Below, in pieces: positions 48,568 to 55,203 of a stretch of 64,000 nucleotides of DNA (positions are counted from its first letter, which is position 1; each line of letters starts with the position of its first letter). The notes under the pieces were generated by a model. That model saw only the letters and a list, made by a program, of their open reading frames with translations. It was not told where the DNA came from and did not search any database. The DNA lies in contig OX463788.1 of NCBI GenBank assembly GCA_949825025.1, positions 27,041,036 through 27,105,035 of the forward strand. The letters are read 5' to 3'. This stretch comes from Siphlonurus alternatus (lineage: Eukaryota > Arthropoda > Insecta > Ephemeroptera > Siphlonuridae). The translations under genes were made by a program, and so were the position numbers.

Positions 48568-50038
48568 GTATACACACGAAAATCCTACGAATTTTCAGGA
48601 CTTTTAGTTTTATCCAGAGTTTGTGTGCTCTTAAAGTGTGTGAATTGAGAGCTCTGTCTGCAGATATGTGAGAGAAAGAAAATATTATTAAATTTTCTCA
48701 GGAAGGGTCTCTCTACTGCTCCAGCAACTTTGTTACTTAGGCAGAAAAAAAGTTCACAAATACATCCTTGAGAAAGTATGCAGATTAACAGGATAATAAG
48801 TATAAATGCTAGACTTTTACCGGTTTGCCAATAAAAGTGCAAAAGCTCTTCATTTCATAACGTAAGGTGCGGCGCATTAAGATAATATTTTATTTATTAA
48901 TTTATATACTTTTTCCTCCAGATCAATCACCGATTGATTATTTATATATTTAATATCATGAAATAAATTCTATGCCATGTTCACAAGAAGCAAGAAACAA
49001 GATAGGATCTAACAATATTGTCATGCAGCATTTTATGCATCTATAGGCAACGTAATTTTTTTAAGATATAGTCGTTGCCTCAGAAAAGTTTCTTGATCAA
49101 CAGATGGACATAGCATGAATGTATTCTTTGGACAATACGCCAACACTATTGCCATCAATTAGGAAGGCAATTTTTCCAAGGCAAGGAGTCTATAATACAA
49201 GGAAACTTTGACAAGGTTTAGCTATGGTTCAAAGCTAAAGCTTTGCCAACCTTCTGCTTGCGTTGCTGTTCTCGCAAGCGTTTTTCGGATTTGAGCCGTT
49301 GCACTTCTGCCGTTGTGAGTGGTCGGAAGTCTGCGGGGTTCTCAGGGTAAGCTTTTCGACAAGCTGGACACAGCCCATTTTCATCTGTACGAATTCGATG
49401 CCAGCAGAAGCGACAAATCTGTGTAACAATTTAACATGATGAAGTAAATCAAAGTCATGAAACAATAAGTTTGTAAGAAATATATTGTTTAATACATTTT
49501 CTTTGGAATTCTGTTATTGTGCGGATTTATCCTAGTGTATAAAGAGAAATTGTTGGAAAGGAGTACACAGAACTCAGTAGTTCACAAATGATAATTCTAT
49601 CAGCTTAGCGTATGAAGGTCACTTACCTCAAGGCCAAACGTTATGTGCTCCTTTCCAGCAACTTCCATTGATGCACATCAATGATTACCATTTTAAGAAT
49701 AAAAAGACTTGTAAGAGAAATAAACAAAACTGATCAAATATAGGTATTAAGCTAGATAGTATGATGGTAAACTGCATGCAATGTGTATTTTATTCTTATC
49801 TTTACTAATTCTGTATGAATATTTACATATTTATTTGCAACGCAAGGTATAACAATGTGAAACTCTAGGACGAGTTGATCTGGCAAGTATAAAAAGATTA
49901 TTACAAAATATTACATATTTATGACATTACCTGATATCCACATGTGCAAGGGTAGAAATTGAGGTCATCAACTTCAAGCTGCTCCATGCACAGTGGGCAC
50001 TCCACTGGTTCATCTACACTTTGGTTCAATACTGACAT
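20015..50038 (-). CDS. CNOT4: CCR4-NOT transcription complex subunit 4 (NOT4 E3 ubiquitin ligase), whole gene, 15 coding exons
   Basis: The protein is the RING-type ubiquitin ligase of the CCR4-NOT deadenylation complex, acting in mRNA decay, co-translational quality control and protein turnover. Coding exons in transcript order are 50038-49931, 49418-49251, 47909-47814, 47486-47400, 46401-46212, 41951-41837, 38931-38629, 38513-38062, 36196-36074, 35720-35475, 34138-33870, 28480-28249, 22060-21800, 20468-20277 and 20145-20015. They sum to 2973 nt with no internal stop: 990 residues plus TGA. Domains: C4C4 RING (14-56), basic helical linker (about 66-104), RRM (109-190), CCCH finger (196-214), then a low-complexity tail with conserved islands. 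All eight RING cysteines sit at the residue numbers I recall for human CNOT4. At 990 residues it is longer than vertebrate isoforms (roughly 575-710), mostly from extra Ser- and Gln-rich sequence. Every intron is GT-AG. The identity is very secure; transcript isoforms are inferred from sequence only. Confidence 0.96.
20277..20468 (-). CDS. CNOT4: CNOT4 coding exon 14
   Basis: Encodes residues 884-947. DWTAMDPAIVAATPLMSVSS corresponds to the SWTDPAIITGIPASSG block of the long vertebrate isoform, and WVKSLEPL to its HWLKSLQAL. The exon ends in phase 1, and the next intron is only 131 bp. Confidence 0.92.
   Translation of the reverse strand: MGRMTGQPWTLRLLQQHHSCLLVLVENCHLLPTLAQASFHGSNPWSLCQSPCTSRTAHTQTIT
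20556..20777. mobile_element. hairpin MITE family E, copy 2, flanked by TA runs
   Basis: Same ends and core as 13395-13592, with one 45-bp unit (AAAACGA.TA.CTC.TTTTATC) repeated in each arm. TA runs lie on both sides and the right side again reads ATCGATATATA. CNOT4 intron 13, 88 bp upstream of exon 14. Confidence 0.83.
21019..21475 (+). mobile_element. TTAA-ended MITE family G, copy 2
   Basis: Near-identical to 12408-12865, same strand, in CNOT4 intron 13. Both ends have TTAA. The low divergence suggests recent spread. Confidence 0.86.
21800..22060 (-). CDS. CNOT4: CNOT4 coding exon 13: Gln-rich run and likely CAF40-binding motif
   Basis: Encodes residues 797-883. A Gln/His-rich run is followed by SSFSLADWHAILPNLG (841-856). 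This resembles the DW-x-LLPN helix of long vertebrate CNOT4 isoforms, the region that I recall binding CAF40/CNOT9; that functional reading is inference. Phase 1 in and out. Confidence 0.88.
22318..22683 (-). mobile_element. tRNA-derived SINE
   Basis: On the minus strand the head reads TGGTGTAGTGGTTAGTACAC (box A) and GGTTCAAATCCCG (box B, 22622-22634), tRNA-like but with no clean acceptor stem. A 250-bp body follows and the 3' end is an AT-rich TTACTATTACTT run. It lies in the sense direction of CNOT4, intron 12. Confidence 0.75.
22848..26290. repeat. giant inverted repeat, 1.45-kb arms, in CNOT4 intron 12
   Basis: The left arm (22848 to about 24325) reads as the reverse complement of the right arm (about 24500-26290). 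Sampled blocks over the whole length match with only scattered changes and short indels. A spacer of about 175 bp forms the loop. Each arm has a TATA-like GGCTATATAA in a GC-rich setting (23362-23371 and reverse complement near 25757) and a GC-rich end with CCCGGGACGATCGCCGGAA. The right arm is longer because it holds a 295-bp insertion. No protein frame is convincing. Confidence 0.9.
25012..25306. mobile_element. MITE with 27-bp TIRs and 8-bp target duplication (hAT type)
   Basis: The ends are perfect inverted repeats beginning CATTGAGCTCTATACAAGGC. Both sides carry GAAATAAA (25004-25011 and 25307-25314). The other arm of the big inverted repeat has the site without the insertion, GTAATTTATTTCTTTC, at 23804-23819. 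Eight-bp duplications are typical of hAT and a few other superfamilies. Confidence 0.87.
26949..27417 (-). mobile_element. TTAA-ended MITE family G, copy 3
   Basis: Reverse orientation: begins TTAAGGCTTAACCTGAGA and ends CTCAGGTTATACCTTAA. More diverged than the other two. CNOT4 intron 12. Confidence 0.82.
27495..27697 (+). repeat. interspersed repeat K, copy 1
   Basis: Shares GAAGTGCCTCAAAAATGGGG, TGGCCGGTAATAGTACAATT and ACCATAC with 34550-34735. CNOT4 intron 12; type unknown. Confidence 0.6.
28249..28480 (-). CDS. CNOT4: CNOT4 coding exon 12: Pro-rich segment
   Basis: Encodes residues 720-796, starting AFRSAADSLGSRVSMGQSA and going on to SRPPPPPGFSN and MSLFGLGGN. The PPPGF pattern recurs in NOT4 tails. 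It opens in phase 0 and its donor is phase 1. Confidence 0.87.
28545..28840. repeat. palindrome with a tight hairpin core
   Basis: The core 28655-28735 pairs CTTTTACGAGTGAAATTAAC with GTTAATTTCACTCATAAAAG across about 33 bp on each side with an 11-nt loop. Outer parts pair weakly (ATAGGTAAAG with CTTTACCT). It looks like a MITE; it lies in CNOT4 intron 11 about 65-360 nt upstream of exon 12. Confidence 0.65.
29105..29445. mobile_element. decayed family-D MITE
   Basis: Ends AATGAAGTATCGATA and TATTGATACTTCATT with inner CAGATTTTTTAGAGCCCAGG and a long A run where the partner arm should be. CNOT4 intron 11. Confidence 0.6.
30062..30430 (+). pseudogene. LINE endonuclease C-terminal fragment
   Basis: The frame reads NVIFTGDFNCRIDL, then a long middle and STIDLLFYKPKNF. 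GDFN and the later S-x-IDLLF are the D/N and S-x-ID motifs of apurinic-like LINE endonucleases. The N-terminal half of the domain is missing, since the copy starts here. A stop and frameshift after about 30430 break it from the reverse transcriptase. Confidence 0.8.
30695..32437 (+). pseudogene. LINE reverse transcriptase, broken near its C-terminus
   Basis: 580 codons hold the non-LTR reverse transcriptase: NNKALGPYFITNEHLK, SYRGIIHG, AFVDFRKAFDSVNR (motif A), NGVLQGDPSSSLLF, and LYADDLAIIS with the YADD catalytic pair (motif C). Upstream, WFNSECYLSR lies in another frame, so a shift separates it from the endonuclease. Downstream a 137-bp tandem duplication shifts the frame and ends it early. 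Confidence 0.9.
32244..32517 (+). repeat. 137-bp tandem duplication inside the LINE
   Basis: Positions 32244-32380 and 32381-32517 are near-identical copies starting CAGAAATCAAAGAAATG. Because 137 is not a multiple of three, the reading frame is shifted: the protein EIKEMFKLPTTDQYSNF appears in one frame, and again in another that runs on to 32730. Confidence 0.92.
32518..32730 (+). pseudogene. LINE C-terminal zinc motif, out of frame with the RT
   Basis: Continues the LINE protein after the duplication: LDRSNVRNVLTRQAVHGFHH and then CVCKLCNEYCSQYHLNTC, a C-x2-C-x3-C-x4-H-x4-C finger, ending YDRGDFI and a stop. The same finger is found in two other LINE copies in this window. Confidence 0.8.
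33870..34138 (-). CDS. CNOT4: CNOT4 coding exon 11: DELGFDPF block and Gln/His-rich run
   Basis: Encodes residues 630-719. VEDELGFDPFVETQKALAEM matches the DDLGFDPFDVTRKALADLIE block of vertebrate CNOT4. It is followed by an extended Gln/His/Pro-rich run that is likely disordered. Phase 1 in, phase 0 out. Confidence 0.92.
34550..34735 (+). repeat. interspersed repeat K, copy 2
   Basis: Contains GAAGTGCCTCAAAAGTGGGG and GTGGCCGGTAACTAGTACAT. Diverged from copy 1. CNOT4 intron 10. Confidence 0.6.
35014..35405. mobile_element. palindromic MITE, family D-like, next to CNOT4 exon 10
   Basis: Perfect ends AATAGACAATAATGGTTGCA and reverse complement. The inner arms share the AAAATCTGAAAAAAATTCAG stretch with family D, but ends and centre differ; the centre has repeated TGATGACGTCACGGTTG-like units. 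Its edge is 69 nt from the exon 10 donor. Confidence 0.78.
35475..35720 (-). CDS. CNOT4: CNOT4 coding exon 10: conserved DWQ.AFGFG block
   Basis: Encodes residues 548-629. The end carries SATDWQVAFGFGPN, which matches the STDWQAAFGFG block of vertebrate CNOT4, so this exon anchors the middle of the tail. A short Gln run precedes it. The 69 nt of intron after the donor lead straight into a palindromic MITE (35014-35405). Confidence 0.92.
36074..36196 (-). CDS. CNOT4: CNOT4 coding exon 9
   Basis: Encodes residues 507-547, DALTDVHRRAAIFAAASGRE followed by a Ser/Phe/Gln-rich end. Phase 1 in and out. No domain is recognised; the acceptor is TTTTCAG and the donor GTATGG. Confidence 0.85.
36682..37390. 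mobile_element. TTAA-ended foldback MITE family H, copy 1
   Basis: Ends TTAAAGGCCCTATGACCATT and inverse; arms about 340 bp each with few differences. TTAA at both ends. The matching protein frames in the arms (about 62 shared codons) arise from the palindrome, not from a gene. CNOT4 intron 8. Confidence 0.85.
38062..38513 (-). CDS. CNOT4: CNOT4 coding exon 8: Arg/Asn start, Ser/Pro-rich body
   Basis: Encodes residues 356-506, the largest coding exon. It starts with RRRGRDKGQ, then an Asn/Gln run, an Ala-rich helix-like run, an acidic patch (EEDTEDASKLDG) and a long Ser/Pro-rich disordered stretch with SSS and PPLPSSRS runs. Phase 2 in, phase 1 out. These residues have no counterpart that I recall in vertebrate CNOT4, so they look like a lineage-specific expansion. 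Confidence 0.85.
38629..38931 (-). CDS. CNOT4: CNOT4 coding exon 7: low-complexity tail
   Basis: Encodes residues 255-355. It opens LPSIIGVFTSSSS and has an acidic run (DEEEEDE), a Gly/Ala/Ser patch and a basic end (HKKRHTSGEEPRG). No folded domain is visible. It is placed in CNOT4 because the acceptor and donor keep the frame exactly between exons 6 and 8, and the 115-bp next intron is canonical. Confidence 0.85.
39667..40211. mobile_element. TTAA-ended foldback MITE family H, copy 2
   Basis: Ends TTAAAGGCCCCATGACCATT and AATGGTCCTAGGGCCTTAA. Diverged relative of 36682-37390. CNOT4 intron 6. Confidence 0.82.
40237..41140. repeat. long decayed palindrome in CNOT4 intron 6
   Basis: TTTTTCAACTTGGGTGTAGC with TAGGTGGCTACACT pairs with AGTGCAGCCACCTA and GCTACACCTAATCC near the right end. 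Inner AAAACTGAGGTAAAAGTTTA resembles GAAAATTGAGGTAGAAGTTA at 61977-61996. Likely an old foldback element. Confidence 0.5.
41365..41426. repeat. (TA)n microsatellite
   Basis: TA units with an ATATACAGTATATA interruption, followed by a T run; CNOT4 intron 6. Confidence 0.93.
41547..41790. mobile_element. palindromic MITE, family D
   Basis: Ends AATGGAGTATCAACC and GGTCGATACTCCATT, with the GTGACGTCAC core. It lies 46 bp past the donor of CNOT4 exon 6, in intron 6. Confidence 0.75.
41837..41951 (-). CDS. CNOT4: CNOT4 coding exon 6: conserved post-zinc-finger motif
   Basis: Encodes residues 217-254 plus two bases of 255. It holds the conserved EASFTKEDMQQGKHQEYE block that follows the CCCH finger in CNOT4 proteins. 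The donor is GTAAGT. Its acceptor lies only 38 nt from the base of a 3.5-kb inverted repeat in the preceding intron. Confidence 0.94.
41989..45514. repeat. giant inverted repeat, 1.2-kb arms, in CNOT4 intron 5
   Basis: Left arm 41989-43188, right arm 44317-45514, loop 1128 bp. Arm identity is so high that the 107-codon frames at 42492-42169 (minus) and 45011-45334 (plus) translate to the same sequence. Differences are rare, such as CACATGG against CACGTGG near the outer end. The loop holds a LINE remnant and TA-rich palindromes. The left base is 38 nt from exon 6. No transposase was found; the frames in the arms have no recognised motif. Confidence 0.92.
43560..44090 (+). pseudogene. decayed LINE reverse transcriptase C-terminus in the loop of the 3.5-kb inverted repeat
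   Basis: It reads KKKYPELYIHNGGFHSYNTR and NRDKIVSEMHSSS, then LREVEKEKLFKEKLKNVLI, YSVKMYFCNKLPEDIL. HSYNTRNRD and KLKN.LI.KE.YSV are familiar end motifs of CR1/Jockey-like reverse transcriptases. The tail has short A-rich direct repeats (AATTG)n. A similar piece (LKDTLKNILIDKEKFYSVKS) lies at about 50945-51030. Confidence 0.6.
46212..46401 (-). CDS. CNOT4: CNOT4 coding exon 5: RRM end and CCCH zinc finger
   Basis: Encodes residues 154-216 and the first base of codon 217. SASAYVTY is the RNP1-like strand; VDGRTLKASLGTTKYC leads into a CCCH finger with C196, C205, C210 and H214. The spacing C-x8-C-x4-C-x3-H is the same as in vertebrate CNOT4. The donor is phase 1. Confidence 0.96.
46540..46930. 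mobile_element. palindromic MITE family L
   Basis: CAAAATTTTTGGGTTAGTAT with TTTTCTAAAAA at the left pairs with TTTTTAGAAATTACTAGCTC and AAAAATTTTTGG at the right. GGATCTTGGTTCCTCATGAA and CACTCTCTCTGACTTTGGGA recur in pieces at 26790-26948, 28046-28130, 59215-59470 and 60020-60185. CNOT4 intron 4. Confidence 0.65.
47400..47486 (-). CDS. CNOT4: CNOT4 coding exon 4: RRM middle
   Basis: Encodes residues 125-153, including EYFGKFGKIHKVVIN and STSYAGSQ. These match the YFGKFGKIHKVVINNSTSYAGSQ-type core known for CNOT4, with only the Asn to Gln change at one site. Phase 0 on both sides. Confidence 0.95.
47814..47909 (-). CDS. CNOT4: CNOT4 coding exon 3: linker end and first RRM strand
   Basis: Encodes residues 93-124. 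It carries the highly conserved HLASVRVVQ block just before the RRM, and the RRM's first strand NLVFVVGL, which is its RNP2-like motif. The acceptor follows a CTGTAG at 47910-47915. Phase 0 on both sides. Confidence 0.95.
49251..49418 (-). CDS. CNOT4: CNOT4 coding exon 2: second half of the RING and start of the linker helix
   Basis: Encodes residues 37-92, opening ICRFCWHRIR, with RING cysteines C38, C41, C53 and C56. After the RING comes YPENPADFRPL and a Lys/Arg/Glu-rich stretch expected to be helical, as in other NOT4 proteins. Both junctions are phase 0. The intron before it is 512 bp. Confidence 0.96.
49627..49668 (-). other. candidate alternative first exon of CNOT4 inside intron 1
   Basis: An ATG at 49668 opens 14 codons (MEVAGKEHITFGLE) that run straight into a consensus donor, GAG|GTAAGT. 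The end is phase 0, so splicing to exon 2 would stay in frame. The product would lack RING cysteines C14-C33. I see no good acceptor before it, so it would be a first exon rather than a cassette. No promoter is evident. Confidence 0.3.
49931..50038 (-). CDS. CNOT4: CNOT4 coding exon 1: start codon and first half of the RING
   Basis: Encodes residues 1-36, starting MSVLNQ. It contains RING cysteines C14, C17, C31 and C33 in the motifs ECPLCME and YPCTCGYQ. The start is chosen because C14 then falls at the same residue number as in human CNOT4, and the frame upstream is 5' UTR behind a good splice acceptor. The donor follows codon 36 in phase 0. Confidence 0.96.
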
Positions 50039-50076
50039 AGTGAATTCTTCCGTGGCTAACTGGCTTTCTCCTTCAA
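50039..50076 (-). other. CNOT4: CNOT4 5' UTR part of the first coding exon
   Basis: A pyrimidine-leaning acceptor ending in CTACAG lies at 50077-50082, so this exon probably has 38 nt of 5' UTR before the ATG and at least one non-coding exon further upstream. No in-frame ATG precedes 50038 in these 38 nt. Confidence 0.55.
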
Positions 50077-50639
50077 CTGTAGACAGAATAATAATAGAAA
50101 TTAATAGGAATCCCCTCCCTGATCCCATCAGGGCTGTCAGAGCCAAGCGCCGTATCTGCCCTTGCCTGCCATTAGCAAGTAGTCTTGAGACTGCACTCTC
50201 ACTGTCAGTACTGTTAAAATTGTGTGAAAACTGAACAATTATTTCAAAATAATAATAATACTGGGAATGTAGTGGAAAATTAATTTGGAGTATTTGGTTG
50301 GGAACAAAACTGCTCAAGAGGTGCCAAAATCAAAATATTTCATGCATTGACAGGAATCCATAAGTGGTACAGTAATTATATAAATTATGTTACAGAAATT
50401 GTACATACTTACATAATAGATATTATCTATTACCATGCATTATATTTGTCAAAATCTTCAAGATTTCCTATCAATTACTGGTAGTATTTAATAATGGAGG
50501 TACAGTTCACCAGATGAGTTTTAAAAGATCTCAAAGAAAACTATAGAGAGATGGTGTTAAATAAAGTAAAAACTGCAAATTCAACAAGCATTTGTAACAT
50601 AACTTTGAGTGCATTCTGAAGGCGTGTTAGCACCTGTCA

Positions 50640-50815
50640 CATTATTTGTAGATCTAGTAAGCCTCACCTCTTAAAATAACATCTTAACACAGTACTAAAA
50701 AGCAGAACTAAAAAGCAGAAAAATATTGTCTTGGACATCAACAACCAAGGTAATAATGCTGCTGGCTTACCCCGAAAGGGATGCTATACTGGTGGTATGG
50801 CGTCATGCTAAGAAT
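50640..50815 (+). mobile_element. SINE-like or LINE 3' end, second copy
   Basis: Contains GATCTAGTAAGCCTCACCTC, AATAACATCTTAAC and GGTAATAATGCTGCTGGCTT. See 18905-19205. Confidence 0.55.
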
Positions 50816-51524
50816 GAATGTATATTTTTTTTTAAACTAGTGTAAAGAAACAACCTACACGAAACCTTTAAATAATTGTCATTTTTTACCATTATAATTT
50901 TAAAAAAAAATATGATTTCTTTTGCCTCATGGTTTAAGGAATGAAAGTGTGTACCGTTTAAAAGATACTTTAAAAAATATATTGATTGACAAGGAGAAGT
51001 TCTATTCAGTGAAATCCTATTTTAGCAATAAAGGCATTTCCCCCCCCCCCCCAGCTGATTTCTAACATATTCTTTCCCCTCACCCGCTGTTCAGTTAGGG
51101 TCTATGCGCATCCTCGAAGAATATATGAAAAAACAATCATTCTATCCTCAAGATTTTGAAATATTTGGAGTGGTGGAAGAAGCAAATGTGTAGGTTTAGG
51201 AAAATAAAAATGTAGCCAAAATACATGAAATATTATGACCTTCTGATAATTGATTTTTTTTTTTTTTCTTTTTTCTTTTCCTTTTACACTGTGATATCTG
51301 CCATTTATTTACAGTACATGTTTTGTTCATGCATTGTTTATTTAATTTTAGTACTGTATATGAATTGTTATGACATATTACATGTTGTCTGTACAATCAG
51401 TTGTTCCAATAAAATATTACTATCATTATTATTACTCAATAGAGCATCAAACTAACATTTTTCCCCTCCCTATTTTGCTCGTGGCATGCACCAGCAACAA
51501 GTACATTTGGGGAAGGAGGGGGGG

Positions 51525-51526
<2 letters not shown>

Positions 51527-51600
<74 letters not shown>
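51527..51600 (+). repeat. (GA)n microsatellite
   Basis: About 37 perfect GA units, preceded by a G-rich run. Upstream region of CNOT4. Confidence 0.97.
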
Positions 51601-51602
<2 letters not shown>

Positions 51603-52617
51603 ATCTAGTGGAATTTGAATGTGCTGTGTTTTTGTACAAGTTGAAGCAGTAACAGATGAGGTACAGTATGCATTTGTCCCAACATTCTGGATTATTTAAT
51701 TTTTTTACTTGACAGTGCCAAATTTCAACCATTGACTGTTTCATAAAACATGGAGCCTATGGCAAATTGCAATAACGTTGTATGCATATGAAATGTATAG
51801 GTTACATTGATTCTTCAAATTGGAAAAAAGCAAATAACAGTACAGTAGTTTGCTTTAACCCATTTTCAGACGCCAACAAATCATGCATACAGAGTATAAT
51901 TATACAGGAAAGTATGCATAGTGTGCATACATATAAGAAGTCATTCGTCTTTTCAGACAACATACTGATGAAAAACAATCATTATGTACGTAAGTGATGA
52001 ATTGTGGAATGCATACTGTAGGAATGATACTGTACTATCATAATACTGTAATATTTATGCTTTATGTATGATATATGCACTGATATGCATACTGTTGCAA
52101 AAACATAAATACTGTAATTTACTGATTACATGTACTGCTTCTTAATTCAAATTTAATAAAAAATTATTACAACTGCTCTTCATGAATTGGAAAAAAAACT
52201 GATAAGGGAAAGTACAGGTACATGAACTCCCAAGGTTGAACGACTGTATTGGGTGAATCATTGCCCTTGTCAACTTCCTTGAAAATTTTCCAGCACTTCG
52301 GAATTAAATACAAATGTTACATGCATACCCCAAAATGCATCTAATCCATAGAAATAAAATGCGCAAGGAAAACCAAATAACATAAAAAAATAAAAAGTGG
52401 ATGCAGTATAACGAAATATAATTGGCACACATTCGTTCAGTATGTGTGTACATATGCATACGTACAGTATTAATTTATTTGTCATTCAGGAAGAAAAACA
52501 TATTTTTGAAAGGCTTTTAAACATACATCAATACAAATAAATTTTCATTGTAGACATTAGTCACCCGCAACATAAGTCCAGTGTAATACTTTTTGTAGCC
52601 ACAACCTCAAAGTTTAC

Positions 52618-52690
52618 CTTTTACAGACGATAGGATCGCAGATATCTGCTGGGCCTCCAGCGAACGTCACTACAGATTCAGAACCCTCAA
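52618..52690 (-). other. candidate 5' UTR exon upstream of CNOT4
   Basis: A more GC-rich patch ends in TGTAAAAG|GTAAAC, a fair donor, about 2.5 kb upstream of the acceptor at 50077. A TATTTAAG lies just before it. This is one of several possible leader exons and rests on the donor alone. Confidence 0.22.
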
Positions 52691-54060
52691 CTTAAATAAC
52701 CTAAAAATTGAGCTTCAAAATTAATTTTGTAGAGAGTACAATTTATTGCAGGAATATTGGTAGTTAGAACACAGATGATTCAGAAGAAACTGTACAAAAT
52801 AAATATAAATTTAGAGCTTGACGAAAGTAAAAGGGACAACTACAGGACACCTCCGATCAGACTGTCAAATTCTGCCATGTTGGTTAAGAAACAAATGAAG
52901 CACGATATGAAAAAAAAAAAAGTAAGTACACTCATAACTGCTGAGCAAAGCGTACTAAGATTATATAAAAGCGTGTCACATCCAATTAGTAGGCCCTATA
53001 CCACGCTTTAGTTCAAAATATTGACGCTACGAGGTGACAGCGCTACTGACACGTACAAAACAGTTGAATTACGAAATTTAAAAAAATAATTGATTGATAT
53101 ATAATTAAACACTGTTTTGATTTATTAATTAATTTTATTTACAATAATAATTAATTGATAAATATTTTGAAAATTTTTCTTTTTCGTTTTTTTTTCAAAC
53201 CGGAAATGCTTCGCTTTCCGATGCTTTCATGAAAAGTACGTGTCAGCAGCGCCCTTGTGGGCAAAATAGAAAACAACGAGCATTGAATTTTCACAACCCA
53301 GCAACTTTAAGTATGCGATACGCTTTAATATAATCTGAGTTCGCTTTGCTGCTAGGATCCATCTTGACGTCACCAACCCTTTGTCCTCCCATTTACTTAC
53401 AAAAAAAGATTGGGCGCACGTAAGATCCTATACGGAGCAATTTTTCGATCGCTTATTGTTAACGCTTTAAATAAGTTATGTTTGCAAATTTAAAATTACG
53501 TATTGGCACTAACCTTTTACGTTTGCTACTATAAAAATTTTATTATTTGCCTCGGCTCAGTTCAATTAAAGAGCATCTAAAAAATTTCGCGGTAGTAGTG
53601 TTTTGACTTCGAGCAGAAAAATCGTGCGCAGAAGGGTTGCGCGCCGATGCGCGGTGGTTGTAGCAGGAGTCAAAATCAGCAAACGAACATGGTGACATAT
53701 ATAATTTTTCTGATGGATACTCACCAATGGTGAGTTTCTACAACCTCTCACCGCACTTGTAATAAAAAGAAGGCCGAGAAGGCTTTTATAAACCAATCAA
53801 ATTCAAGGAGTTTTTTTGAAACTCTGGCCTGATCGTTATGATTCGGTTATGATTAGCTGTTCATAAAAGGCGGGAAAAAGCCCTTTTAAGGATTATCGAG
53901 ATTATTATATGTATATGTACACATGCAGAAACCCTACATATCTGGTCCAGGGCGATCTCAGAATTCTCAGAGCCTCACTATACTCACTAGCCCTACAGAG
54001 ACCTCCCCGTGTCTTATGGCTTATTATGCATACCCTGTTGTCTGTGTACATAGCTACATA

Positions 54061-54307
54061 CCAAGGATTTTCTATACTATGGATAGGTGGGGGCACTATC
54101 GTCAGTCGTCAGTGAGGCAAGGGGCAAGGTCGTGAGGAGGAAGTGGATGGTGGTTACAATAGAATGTCCGCCATCTTACCATGGCCTGTGAAGCCAAAAC
54201 AATACAAAATTTTGCGCTCGGCGGCCATGATACCTTGGCCTTTTGCCTCAGTAGCTATAATGCTATTGGTATAGACGTAGCCTATCCATAGTGTAGAAAA
54301 TCCTTGG
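54061..54307. mobile_element. short TIR MITE family I, copy 2
   Basis: Ends CCAAGGATTTTCTATACTAT and its inverse, CCATAGTGTAGAAAATCCTTGG. Lies in the CNOT4/HMCES upstream region. CATAC is found before it and CATACC just after, a possible but uncertain target duplication. Confidence 0.78.
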
Positions 54308-55143
54308 TGCATACCTATACGTACGGGTCTTTCACCATACGTCACAAAAATATGACGTCAAGTGAATGTAGGCAAAAAGCACCTATTAAACATGGTAGTA
54401 GCACTAGTACTACAACTAGTAGCATACCAAAAACTATTTATTTTCTGCGATATGACAATCGTGGTACATTTGACAATTATTTTATTTGATAGATTGTGAT
54501 TTGAGATGTCAAGTAAATGGAAAAAAATACAATATTTGCCAATGATATCCGTGAAAAATACAATAAATCATTAAATAAAATATAAATCGACTCCAAATTT
54601 CACGTCAATAATGAGTATAATGACCATTTTACGACACTTATGCACTGATATTGACCCTAAGATTCTTAAAACAATTCAGCCAATCACCGGCCATTATTTT
54701 CCCCGCGGACTTTTGAATACGAGGAGGAAACGGAACAACAAAAAGTAATGATAAAGAAACTAGGTAAAATAAAAAAAAAATGTATATGTTCAAGTTATGT
54801 ATATTTATTTCTTACGTATATATTATTGTTAAAAAAAATTAAAATATGTTAAATTAGGAGGAATAAATTAAGTGATTCCAGTTCCCTCTCTCAGAGTGAG
54901 TCTCTCAGTACCTACTGCTGAATGTAAACAACAACAAAGCCAAGCAAACGCTATTTGCGTTACTTGTGTAGATTTGACGGTCGAAAACAATTATTAATTA
55001 AATTTAATAGGCCATACTAATGTCCGCTGTATAGGAGCCCCATGCAGCTGCATGATGACTCTAGGCCATACAACATGTATATAATACTTGGCACATAATT
55101 TTAATAAATATATAAAATAACTTGTACAGTATATTATATAATT

Positions 55144-55163
55144 ATGTGTGGAAGAATTGCATG
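55144..55163 (+). CDS. HMCES: HMCES coding exon 1: start codon and catalytic Cys2
   Basis: ATG TGT GGA AGA ATT GCA TG|GTGAGT encodes MCGRIAC, the SRAP signature MCGR. In this family Met1 is removed and Cys2 forms a covalent link with abasic sites in single-stranded DNA, shielding them at replication forks. Only 20 coding nt are in the exon, which ends in phase 2; the base at 61537 completes the Cys codon. The very short exon and the exact fit to exon 2 make the call secure despite its size. Confidence 0.9.
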
Positions 55164-55203
55164 GTGAGTATAATATACGTACCTAGAGTGTGCATAAATA
55201 ATT

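Larger units (their letters stand above)
50077..55143. promoter_or_regulatory. shared upstream region of CNOT4 and HMCES
   Basis: The two genes are divergent with about 5.1 kb between their start codons. The block holds a long (GA)n tract, a SINE/LINE tail (50640-50815), a 245-bp MITE (54061-54307) and a less AT-rich stretch at about 53160-53800 with a CRE-like TGACGTCA (53363-53370). The last is the best promoter candidate, but no start site can be fixed. About 51610-52610 and 54310-55140 show nothing else that I recognise. Confidence 0.4.
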
